Shown one piece after another: positions 52,370 to 62,900 of a stretch of DNA of 64,000 bases (position 1 is the stretch's first letter; every line of letters starts with the position of its first letter). The stretch is taken from assembly GCA_950097015.1 (NCBI GenBank), contig CATNEN010000009.1, positions 312,501-376,500 of the forward strand, in the 5' to 3' direction. The translations under genes were made by a program, and so were the position numbers. The DNA comes from Macrostomum hystrix (taxonomy: Eukaryota > Platyhelminthes > Macrostomidae). The notes under the pieces are model-generated. The model had not been told where the DNA came from. It saw only the letters and a program-made list of their open reading frames with translations, and ran no database searches.

Positions 52370-55218
52370 GTAAGTTAATCTCATTCGTAAGATACGATAC
52401 TGCTGAAAAATCTGTTTAGTTGGTCTGGTCAAGTGCGTACTGCAAGTAGTATTGCCTGCTTACTCGAGAGCCTTCATGCCGCACTTGCCACAGTAGACTG
52501 GTCAAGTGCGTACTGCAAGTAGTATTCCTGCTTACTCGAGAGCATTCATGCCGCACTTGCCACAGTAGACTGGTCAAGTGCGTACTGCAAGTAGTATTGC
52601 CTGCTTACTCGAGAGCCTTCATGCCGCACTTGCCACAGTAGACTGGTCAAGTGCGTACTGCAAGTAGTATTGCCTGCTTACTCGAGTGCCTTCATGCCGC
52701 ACTTGCCACAGTAGACTGGTCAAGTGCGTACTGCAAGTAGTATTGCCTGCTTACTCGAGAGCCTTCATGCCGCACTTGCCACAGTAGACTGGTCAAGTGC
52801 GTACTGCAAGTAGTATTGCCTGCTTACTCGAGAGCCTTCATGCCGCACTTGCCACAGTAGACTGGTCAAGTGCGTACTGCAAGTAGTATTTCCTGCTTAC
52901 TCGAGAGCATTCATGCCGCACTTGCCACAGTAGACTGGTCAAGTGCGTACTGCAAGTAGTATTGCCTGCTTACTCGAGAGCATTCATGCCGCACTTGCCA
53001 CAGTAGACTGGTGAAGTGCGTACTGCAAGTAGTATTTCCTGCTTACTCGAGAGCATTCATGCCGCACTTGCCACAGTAGACTGGTCAAGTGCGTACTGCA
53101 AGTAGTATTGCCTGCTTACTCGAGAGCCTTCATGCCGCACTTGCCACAGTAGACTGGTCAAGTGCGTACTGCAAGTAGTATTTCCTGCTTACTCGAGAGC
53201 CTTCATGCCGCACTTGCCACAGTAGACTGGTCAAGTGCGTACTGCAAGTAGTATTGCCTGCTTACTCGAGAGCCTTCATGCCGCACTTGCCACAGTAGAC
53301 TGGTCAAGTGCGTACTGCAAGTAGTATTGCCTGCTTACTCGAGAGCCTTCATGCCGCACTTGCCACAGTAGACTGGTCAAGTGCGTACTGCAAGTAGTAT
53401 TTCCTGCTTACTCGAGAGCATTCATGCCGCACTTGCCACAGTAGACTGGTCAAGTGCGTACTGCAAGTAGTATTGCCTGCTTACTCGAGAGCCTTCATGC
53501 CGCACTTGCCATAGGGCCAGGCGGCGCCAAGGGGTCCTAGCGAGGCTTCCCTGAAGCGCCTGTTGCAGCGAACCGGCTTCAGCCACGAGGTCACCGCGGG
53601 GCAGCGCCGCTACGGGCCACCACCGGGCCGCCAGCGCGAGCCGCCGCCCCCGCCCAGCTGTGAGGTGTTTCTCGGCCGCCTGCCGCCCGATGCCTTCGAG
53701 GACTCTCTGGTGCCGCTTCTAGAGGAGGCCGGCCCGCTGTTCGACCTGCGCCTCCCCATCGAACCTGCAACTGGCTTCAACAGAGGCTTCGCCTTCGCCC
53801 TCTTCACCTGCCCAGGCGATGCTGCCCGTGCCGCCGAGCTGCTTAACGGCCGCTTCATCGACGATCGGCGCCGCGACTCGCAGCCGCTGCAGGTGCAACC
53901 TGTGGCGCCAACCGGCCGCCTGCTCGTTAGCGACCTGCCGAAGCTGATGACAGTCGGAGAGATCAGGTGTGGCTATCTGCCTGCCTGCCTGCCTGGCTGT
54001 CTGTCATCTGACTGTCTGTCTGTTATTTGTTGGTACCAAGTTGATTGCAAAACTGATTGATTGCAATTTCAGGTCGAAATTCGAGGCCGCCGGACTTGTT
54101 GGCCTCACTGCAGTTGTCTGCTACGGCGCGCCCGCTGCGATCTCATCGGTGCCATCAGGAACGTCAGCAAATCCTGGATCTTCGCAGTCAGCTGCGAGCA
54201 ACCGTGGCTTCTGCTTCCTAGAATTCGCTAGCCACGCGGACGCTGCTGCCGCTAAAAAGCGCCTGCTCAAGGACCGCGGCAGCTCCGTATTTTCTGACGG
54301 GACCAGCATCTGCGTGGACTGGGCCGACCCAGTTGAAGAGGTTTGTGTGGCGTCATGCTTTTGTTTATTTCTTTCTAGCTAAAGTTGCGAGTTCGAGTCC
54401 TGTTAAATGCATACTAAAGCCTGCATGAAAACTAAGCTTTCTTTAGGTATAAAGTGAAGCTGTTATCATCACCAATCGTTTTTAATTCTTATTTCTGCTA
54501 GGAGGATCGGGAGATGCTTAGCCAGCTGAGAATGGTGCTCATCCGCGGTCTCGCTCCAGCTTTCACCGAGGCTGACCTGCGACGGCGGCTCGCCCCTTTC
54601 GGTCCGATAGACAGCGTGACGCGAACCCGCGACCTTGGTATGGCCTGCTTTCGCCGACGAGAGGACGCACTTCGTGCCGTGGCGGAACTGGATGGCGTCG
54701 AAAATCTCGAAGTCAGCCTCGCCAGGAGGCAAGCCATGCCGCAGCAGCACCAGCCTTCTGGCCTCCTTCCACAGCCACCATGTCAGCGGCCGCCGCCGCT
54801 TGTGCCGCCACCTCAGCAGCAGTTTCGGCAGCCATCGCCTCTAATGCCGCCCACTCAGCAACAGCGTCAGAAGCCTCCGCCCCTTGTTCAGCCACCTCAG
54901 CAACAGCGTCAACAGCCTCCGCCGCTTTTACAGCCGCCTCAGCAGCGGCGTCAGCAGCCTCCACCGCTAGTTCAGCCACATCACCAACAGCGTCAGCTGC
55001 CTCTGTCCCTAGCACCTCCATATCAGCTGCAGCGTCAGCAGCCACTGTCTCTTCTACATCCTTTTGATTATCGTGAACAGCAGCAGCTAATGCAATGGCA
55101 GCCGTCTCAGCTAGGCATCCTGCAGCTGATGCCAGGCGGTTTCCAGTTAAAGCGGCCAAACGGCGGCGGAGGTGACGGCGGTGCATTTAGCGGCAATAAG
55201 CGGCCCAGAAACTTATAA
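52049..55218 (+). CDS. SYNCRIP: SYNCRIP/hnRNP R-family RNA-binding protein
   Basis: This family binds mRNA and acts in splicing, stability and translation. Four exons join in phase: 52049-52369, 53515-53966, 54073-54340 and 54502-55218 (TAA). Parts in order: the helical acidic N-terminal domain typical of hnRNP Q/R (ALAACRLAELLRAGRLAWSE and ALKEFEEAADGLP), the linker RTGFSHEVTAGQRRYGPPP, RRM1 (VFLGRLPPD and RGFAFALF), RRM2 (RLLVSDLPK and NRGFCFLEF), the signature VDWADPVEE between RRM2 and RRM3, and RRM3 (VLIRGLAPAFTE). The linker and WADP motif place it nearer hnRNP Q/R than A1CF/RBM47. The C-terminus is a Pro/Gln-rich repeat instead of an RGG box. The 5' end is uncertain: the exon at 52049 lacks a Met, so an upstream exon, or the ATG at 51998 unspliced, must supply the start. 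Confidence 0.85.
52419..53513. repeat. 73-bp repeat filling SYNCRIP-like intron
   Basis: About 15 copies of a unit beginning ctggtcaagtgcgtactgca and ending ccgcacttgccacagtaga. It occupies nearly the whole intron 52370-53514. The final copy reads gcacttgccatag and is the functional acceptor, so every unit carries a near-copy of the 3' splice site. Confidence 0.95.
53515..53966 (+). CDS. SYNCRIP: SYNCRIP-like exon, linker and RRM1
   Basis: Begins after gcacttgccatag with GQAAPRGPSEASLKRLLQRT. It includes RRM1 and the first strand of RRM2 and ends phase 2 at GATCAG|gtgtgg. The acceptor lies in the last copy of the 73-bp repeat. Confidence 0.85.
54073..54340 (+). CDS. SYNCRIP: SYNCRIP-like exon, RRM2
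   Basis: Starts after ttgcaatttcag, completing an Arg codon. It carries a Ser/Gly/Pro-rich loop inserted in RRM2 before RNP1 NRGFCFLEF, then the WADP signature. It ends phase 0 at GAAGAG|gtttgt. Confidence 0.85.
54502..55218 (+). CDS. SYNCRIP: SYNCRIP-like last exon, RRM3 and PQ-rich tail
   Basis: Starts EDREMLSQLRMVLIRGLAP after atttctgctag. RRM3 has a degenerate RNP1 (LGMACFRR). From about 54735 a coding repeat of roughly 39 bp encodes PPLVQPPQQQRQQ-type units, then FQLKRPNGGGGDGG and KRPRNL, a possible nuclear localisation signal. Confidence 0.85.
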   Translation, partial: EDREMLSQLRMVLIRGLAPAFTEADLRRRLAPFGPIDSVTRTRDLGMACFRRREDALRAVAELDGVENLEVSLARRQAMPQQHQPSGLLPQPPCQRPPPLVPPPQQQFRQPSPLMPPTQQQRQKPPPLVQPPQQQRQQPPPLLQPPQQRRQQPPPLVQPHHQQRQLPLSLAPPYQLQRQQPLSLLHPFDYREQQQLMQWQPSQLGILQLMPGGFQLKRPNGGGGDGGAFSGNKRPRNL

Positions 55219-55367
55219 TTTATCAGTTGCCTGGTGCATTTGCTGTGTTAATTAAGTTACCCTTGATTGACCTGTTCATTTGTACGAGTGTTAAATAGTT
55301 ATCTGTAAGTATACTGACACTTTATCACCTGACGAAGTGTATTTTTAGGAGAAATGAGTTTCATTTA

Positions 55368-55373
55368 ATTAAA
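55368..55373 (+). terminator. Candidate poly(A) signal ATTAAA
   Basis: ATTAAA 150 bp downstream of the SYNCRIP-like stop codon in an AT-rich 3' flank. It is the common variant of AATAAA. Weak evidence on its own. Confidence 0.35.
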
Positions 55374-56260
55374 ATTTATTATCAATAATTTTTTATATTA
55401 TTAATTTTATAAGCTTATGAAGTCCATTTTATAACTGACTCCATATTTACTGTTAAAGAAACAACTAGTGCAATAACAATAAGGAATCGCATGACAGGTC
55501 ACATTTCATAAATATCTGTGGCGCTGAGACAACGATGCAGCATACATGTGCGTACATTCACACAACAAGTTCTGTGCTGTAAGGAATTAAACATATAGTC
55601 AAACGTGCATCTGTAAATCAGCTATACGGTTACAATCTACTAGAGATGACGCTAGAGAAACCGCGTGGGTCATGGAGTATTTGGGGAAATGCAATGAGTT
55701 ACTAAAAAAACATTTAGCGAGACATTTGCAAACTACACTACTCGATGCAGCACAATAGGGACATGAGGCGAATACAATAGATAACAATAGCTCGTGGGGC
55801 AGAGAATCGAAAATAAATCACAATTAATTACAAGAAGCGACAGAAAAGCGGTAAAACGGGCAGGCAATGTCAATTGATCACAGTGAACAGTTAAAAACAA
55901 AAGCCACAGTTACAAAGATAAAAAGCAAACAGCTGCAGACTAGAATACAAGTAGACAGAAGCTTGCAACTGTACAAGTCAATCGAACGGATCCACTAAAA
56001 ATATTTTACAGGGCAAAGTTGGGCTCTCCGACAAGGAGGAATGGCTCGAGAAACAGTTACAAGCGGACGAATACAAAAAACTTGAAGTCGGGATAAAAAT
56101 ATTTCTACTGAAAAATAATTTTGAGGTTCGATTCACCTTAGCAGCTGCGCATCGCAAATCTGCAGTTTCTCACTGAGATCACATGGTGCATGGAAAGTGA
56201 CATGAAAATAGCATAATAAGCCTTATAAGGCTTCAATGTAAACAATCAGATAAAGTACTG

Positions 56261-56266
56261 TTTAAT
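56261..56266 (-). terminator. Candidate poly(A) signal ATTAAA for receptor gene
   Basis: TTTAAT on the plus strand reads ATTAAA on the minus strand, about 115 bp past the receptor stop codon. Plausible, unproven. Confidence 0.35.
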
Positions 56267-56380
56267 CTTTGCGCTGATATGGACTCATTAGTTTTAGAGA
56301 ATAAGAACAGAGTCTAATGTAAATTCTGCACTGAGAGCTGACGGCATCAGCCAGGTGAGCTCGGCGCCTCCAAGGTCATT

Positions 56381-56985
56381 TCAGGCCCGCAGGTGCACAT
56401 AGGCATTGGGCACCGACTGCTGGTGCAGCATTGGGATCTGCTCCTCCATCTGCTTCTGCAGCGAGGCATTCGCTGCGGCGGTGGCACCTGCTGCCTGCGG
56501 CTGGATGGTACTGGCCGAGGAGAATGCCGAGCTGGAGTCGCCGGACCGGTCTGGCAGGCTGACGGTGACAGCGGAGTCTCCGGGCTGGCCATTGTGATAC
56601 CAGCTGGCGCTGCGGAAGTCGGCCCGCAGTTCTGGGTGCTGGTCGATATAGGCGAGCAGGCCCAGGAAGGAAGCCCTCTGCTTGGGCTTCTGGGCCCAGC
56701 AGCGAGCCATGAGGTCGGCCAGGAAATCCGGGCAGTCGTCTGGCGGCTCCAGGGTCTTGCCGGACTTCACCATGTTCAGCACCTCCTCGTTGCTGCGTCC
56801 ATTGAAGGGCTGGGAGGCGAGACTGGCGATCTCCCACAGCACCACGCCGTAGGACCAAACATCGCTGGCGGTGGTGAACACACCGTCCCTGAGGGACTCA
56901 GGAGCCATCCAGCGGACTGGAAGCGGCGCCTGGCCCTCCTTCTTGTAGTAGTCCGAGTAGTACACGTCGCGGGTCATACCGAAGT
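56381..56985 (-). CDS. INSR: Receptor last exon, activation loop to C-terminus
   Basis: Completes DFG, then MTRDVYYSDYYKKEG, PVRWMAPESLRDGVFTT and the C-lobe (DVWSYGVVLWEIASLASQPF; CWAQKPKQRASFLGLL). A Ser/Gln/Ala-rich tail of about 90 residues ends in NAYVHLRA; the Tyr there recalls the C-terminal YTHM of vertebrate receptors. Confidence 0.93.
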
Positions 56986-59900
56986 CTAGGTATGGGTCGG
57001 GGAGTGGAGTGTGAAGTCTATGAGTCTATAAAAATAGAATCAGCAGTTATTTCAATCATTTCCCCCTTTCAAGCTCCGCTATCAAAATAACCGTTGGCTG
57101 TCAGTGATGCATAAGATACCAGTCCCGAAACACTGAGACACTAACCGCCAATCTTGACCGTGTAGTTGGCTGTGACCATACAGTTCCTGGCGGCCAGGTC
57201 TCGGTGAATGTACTTCTTGGTCTCCAGGTAGTACATGCCGTCAGCAATCTGGGCACACCAGAGCACCAGCCGATCGCGGCAGTAGACGGACCTGGCCGGG
57301 CTGTCGCAGTCGGGCCGCATTTGTCGCAGGCAGTTCTTCAAGTCTCCGTTGTCCATCAGCTCCATGAGCACCAGGATGGGAACGTTCTCGGACACTACAC
57401 CGATGAGGCGGACGACGTGGGCGCACTGTCGGAACTTCTTCATGTGGGTGGCCTCCTGCGAGAATAAGAGCATTGATACTCAACTGATACTACTCACTTA
57501 CAGCCTTGTTAGTAGTTTAAAAGGAAATGTCTGGACACAATGCAGAACCTGCAGAAACTCGTGCCGCTCTCGCATAGTGGCCTTATCGTTGACGCTCTTC
57601 ACAGCCACAGGGACGTCCTCAGACTGGCCAATGTAGCGGGCGGCCGGGGTGTTCAGCGAGCGCACCAGGCCGCGGTAGACTCGGCCAAAGGAGCCGGTGC
57701 CCAGGCGGTCCGTCAGATTGTAGCTCACCTGGTCGCGGGGCACCTCCCACTCATCGGGCTCGTATGTGTAGCTCCAGTAGTCCGGGTTCTCATTCACCAC
57801 AGTCTTCTCCCTGCTGCGCCGCCTGTAGGTCAGCCAGCCAATCACGGCCACCAGGGCGCCTAGCAACAGCATGGCAATCAGCAGCACTCCGGCCAGGGTG
57901 TCAGCAGTCAGGCCGGCCAGGCGTGCGGGCCGCCGGATGGTCATGGCCACCGAGGGACTCCAGTCACCTGGCTGAAACAGCGACACGGCCCGCACCCGGA
58001 CCAGGTAGTCACCTTCGGGCACAGACTTCAGCAGGGTGCCACCCATCAGCTGCCGCCGTTGCAGCTGGCTCTCGGTTATAGACAGCGACGAATCGCTGCG
58101 ATTAGCTGCGGCCGTGAAGGACTCACGCTGCTGCTGTTGTGGCTCCTGAAGAAGTTACCCAGGAATGGTAGACCGTGCTATATTACTATCCAAGTGTCTA
58201 CATTGCCATCCAAGTGTCCACCCTGCCATATTTAAGTGTCTATGTCTACCCTGCCATCCAAGTGTCTACCCTGCCATCCAAATGTCTATTTAAATAAGCT
58301 GCATTGAAATAAGCTGAGGCTAGCACAGTCGGCTCACATCAGCGGAGAGCTGGTGTCGCTGTCCCCTGTTCAGCCACTCCTGGAAGGACACGCAGTGGTA
58401 CTGCCAGCTGCGGTGGCTCTCAGTCTTGTACTCCACTTCGTAGTAGATGACAGCTCCGTTGGGCGACGCCGGCTGGCGCCAAAGAAGCTGGAAGTCGGCG
58501 GAGTAGGCAGACGGCGCAGCTGGCCCCACCGTCAGCGACTTGGCGGGGATTCTGTCGGCGTCAGCTTCCGCCCGTGTGCGGCGCATGATACGAGCAGGGT
58601 TTGAGCACAGGTGCAGCGTGGTTCGGTACTGCGGGTGCCGGAACTCGTCCAGACAGGCCACAAGCTGGAATTCAGAGGCCGGCATCGTTCGAGTGCAGTC
58701 ACTCAGTTCCTGACACAGCACTCAGTTCCCATTCTGACACAGCACATAGTTCCCATTCTGACACAGCACTCAGTTGCCAGTCTGACACAGTACTCAGTTC
58801 CTGACGCAGCACTCAGTTCCTGACACAGCACTCAGTTCCCATTCTGACACAGCACATAGTTCCCATTCTGACACAGCACTCAGTTGCCAGTCTGACACAG
58901 TACTCAGTTCCTGACGCAGCACTCAGTTCCTGACACAGCACTCAGTTGCCAGTCTGACACAGCACTCAGTTCCTGACGCAGCACTCAGTTGCCAGTCTGA
59001 CACAGCACTCAGTTCCTGACGCAGCACTCAGTTGCCAGTCTGACGCAGCACTCAGTTCCTGACGCAGCACTCAGTTGCCAGTCTGACACAGCACTCAGTT
59101 CCTGACGCAGCACTCAGTTGCCAGTCTGACACAGCACTCAGTTCCTGACGCAGCACTCAGTTGCCAGTCTGACGCAGCACTCAGTTCCTGACGCAGCACT
59201 CAGTTGCCAGTCTGACACAGCACTCAGTTCCTGACACAGCACTCAGTTGCCAGTCTGACACAGCACTCAGTTGCCAGTCTGACACAGCACTCAGTTGCCA
59301 GTCTGACACAGCACTCAGTTGCCAGTCTGACACAGCACTCAGTTGCCAGTCTGACACAGCACTCAGTTGCCAGTCTGACACAGCACTCAGTTGCCAGTCT
59401 GACACAGCACTCAGTTGCCAGTCTGACACAGCACTTAGTTTTCTAATGAGCATAGAACGCACCATGAGCTCATAGGAGGTGAAGCGCTTGAGGTTTGTGA
59501 CAGTGTAGTGAGTTCCGCGCACAATGGTGTAGCCCTCAGCCAGACCGCGGGTGTCCTGCGGTACAACGGCATCGACAATGTCCTGATGGCACTTCACCTC
59601 TGGACAGTCGCTGGGCTTGGCTTCCGGAGGACTTGTGCTAGCTGTCGCATGATCCTTGGCCTTCGCCGACGAAGTCGCCTTCGCCTGAGCGGCTTTGCTG
59701 TTATCAGTCGATGGGCCGAGGCCCAGAGGATCCATGGTAGTGGAGGTCTGCGCCATTCCTGAATCCAGCGGCACCGTAAATGAGCCGAGTAGAGACGAGG
59801 CGTTGCGACGGCCGAGGCGGCTGGACCGGAAGCGGCGCGAGAAGTTGCCGTGCAGCATCCGCATGGAGTCCGACTCGGGTCTGCGGGGGACAACGCTGAG

Positions 59901-62900
59901 CGGCTAAGTATGCTGCGGGAATTGGAGAACTGTGGCACAAGAGTACGGATTACTGCACGAATGATGCTGATTAGGGTGGAAGGACGCGGATTAGGGCGGA
60001 AGGACGCGGATTAGGGTGAATGGACGCGAATTAGGGTGAATGGACGCGGATTAGGGTGAATGGACGCGGATTAGGGTGAATGGACGCGGATTAGGGTGAA
60101 TGGACGCGGATTAGGGTGAATGGACGCGGATTAGGGTGAATGGACGCGGATTAGGGTGAATGGACGCGGATTAGGGTGAATGGACGCGGATTAGGGTGAA
60201 TGGACGCGGATTAGGGTGAATGGACGCGAATTAGGGTGAATGGACGCGGATTAGGGTGAATGGACGCGGATTAGGGTGAATGGGCGCGGATTAGGGCGGA
60301 AGGACGCGGATTAGGGTGAATGGACGCGGATTAGGGTGGAAGGACGCGGATAAAAGCGGGTTGGAGGCGGGTGGATAAGGATGTGATGGTAAATTAGTTA
60401 ATTAGTTAATTAGGTAAATTAGGACGGTAAGAAGGCGGATTAGAGTAAAAGGAGACGGCCACAGAGATTCAGCATAAAGGACCCACAGAAACAAGACCGA
60501 CTGGAACATATGAGGCCAATGCGGCAGATTTGCAAGCTAGGTGGCTGCCGATTCGGCACTCACAATGAGCCCGCACCGAGTCCTGAAGTCCTCACTGAAG
60601 TACATTCTCCCCCTACAGAGCTTTAAACAGGCAGGGAACTAAGGTGAGAATCGGAGCAGGTGTATCTGGCCTCACTTTGACTATCCTTCACACCCTGACC
60701 TGCCCACGCAAGGAAGAAAATTTAGACTAGAAAACTCGAGGCCTATTCGGCGAGCACAATTTCTTCCTCTTGACTCGCACAGCCTACAGTCTTTTATCCC
60801 TTTGATCTCAGAGATCTCAGAGAGCTAGGCTAGGTCGGGAACTGCAGCTAGGCTGGAAACTAATAGCTGACGGTGACACCTGCCAGTGCGAACAGCTCAC
60901 AACTGCTATTACCTCAGCTGCAGTGCAAATGACTAGAAAAGCAAGGAAAACTGCAGTTTATCCACAACCCAGACCACAGCCCAGACCAGCCCAAAGCCCA
61001 CAGCCCAGACCAGCCCACAGCCCAGACCAGCCCAAAGCCCACAGCCCAGACCAGCCCAAAGCCCACAGCCCAGACCAGCCCAAAGCCCACAGCCCAGACC
61101 AGCCCAAAGCCCACAGCCCAGACCACAGCCCAGACCAGCCCAAAGCCCACATCCCAGACCAGCCCAAAGCCCACAGCCCAGACCAGCCCAAAGCCCACAG
61201 CCCAGACCACAGCCCAGACCAGCCCAAAGCCCACAGCCCAGACCACAGACCAGACCAGAGACCACAGCCCAGACCACAGCCCAGACCACAGCCCAGACCA
61301 GACCACAGCCCAGACCAGCCCAAAGCCCACAGCCCAGACCAGCCCAAAGCCCACAGCCCAGACCACAGACCAGACCAGAGACCACAGCCCAGACCACAGC
61401 CCAGACCACAGCCCAGACCAGAGACCACAGCCCAGACCACAGCACAGACCACAGCCCAGACCAGACCACAGCCCAGACCACAGCACAGACCACAGACCAG
61501 ACCAGAGACCACAGCCCAGACCACAGCCCAGACCACAGCCCAGACCACAGCCCAAGCAGGCCGGAAGGACGCAGACCCACCTCCTTCGGAACATGATACG
61601 CAGCAGGGTATCCTCGAAGTAGATGATCTTCTCGCGCCTCTTCAGGTCGGGCCGCTGCTCGCACTGGCAATGGCGCCGGCAGGACAGGCTGACGTTGGAT
61701 GTGAAACTCGACCCGCCGACGCTGCCGGACCCGCCGATCGAATCCGCTAAGTTGCCGTCGTGAGTTGCGGGCTCCTTTCCGTGCAGAAGCTTGGCTGAGG
61801 CGGCCAGGTCCAGTGGAACCCCACGGCGTTTCTCCTCGCAGTAGTCCTTCAGGGCGTAGTTGGCCTGCCTGGATTGAATCTCCTTCACCCACAACAGATA
61901 GTGCGTGACGCGGCCGTTGGGTACCAGGGGCGGCTTCCAGTCCAGCCTGATCTCATCGCTGGCAGTCGCCTTGCCGTCAAACTGATGCGGCGGTGTCGGC
62001 TGTGTCGGCAGCGTCTCCACATAGATAATGCGGCTCTTGCTGCCGTACTCCTGCTGCCGCTCCAGCAAAATCTGCGGCATCACGAATAGCGCATAGCGAC
62101 TGGCGGGCCTCAGGTCCTGCGGGCGAATTTATGCAGATGCTCAATCCGATACTGCTCATCGAGCACTGGCTTATTGCTCATCCGATACTGCTCATCGAGC
62201 ACTGGCTTATTGCTCATCCGATACTGCTCATCGAGCACTGGCTTATTGCTCATCCGGGTGTGCTCATCCAATACTGCTCATCGAGCACTGGCTTACTGCT
62301 CATCCGATACTGCTCATCGAGCACTGGCTTACTGCTCATCCGATACTGCTCATCGAGCACTGGCTTACTGCTCATCCGATACTGCTCATCGAGCACTGGC
62401 TTACTGCTCATCCGATACTGCTCATCGAGCACTGGCTTACTGCTCATCCGATACTGCTCATCGAGCACTGGCTTACTGCTCATCCGATACTGCTCATCGA
62501 GCACTGGCTTACTGCTCATCCGATACTGCTCATCGAGCACTGGCTTTCTGCTCATCCAGGTCTGCTCATCCGATACTGCTCATCGAGCACTGGCTTACTG
62601 CTCATCCGATACTGCTCATCGAGCACTGGCTTACTGCTCATCCGATACTGCTCATCGAGCACTGGCTTACTGCTCATCCGATACTGCTCATCGAGCACTG
62701 GCTTTCTGCTCATCCAGGTCTGCTCATCCGATACTGCTCATCGAGCACTGGCTTTCTGCTCATCCAGGTTTGTTCATCCGATACTGCTCATCGAGCACTA
62801 GCATACTGCTCATCCGGCACTGGCTTACTGCTCATCCCGCACTGCTCACCCCTCAACTCACACTCTAGTTCTCACAACTGCTTGTCTGATCTAGTCTTAC

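Larger units (their letters stand above)
55219..56380. other. Convergent intergenic region
   Basis: Holds the 3' UTRs of two convergent genes (SYNCRIP-like from the left, insulin receptor-like from the right). Unique, AT-rich and free of long minisatellites, unlike the rest of the window. No RNA gene or extra exon seen. Confidence 0.5.

Noticed and set aside
54380-54410. Box-B-like gagttcgagtcc in a SYNCRIP intron
   Set aside because: No box A or cloverleaf partner in the short intron.
59181-59460. Repeating SAVSDWQL tail on the receptor exon
   Set aside because: Intron array read past the donor at 59462; splicing at ATG|gtgcgt restores the FnIII alignment exactly.
60914-62083. 389-codon minus-strand frame with GLGCGLWSGLW repeats
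   Set aside because: Only its first part (before 61581) is the receptor exon; the rest is read-through into the CA-rich intron minisatellite after a good gtgggt donor.
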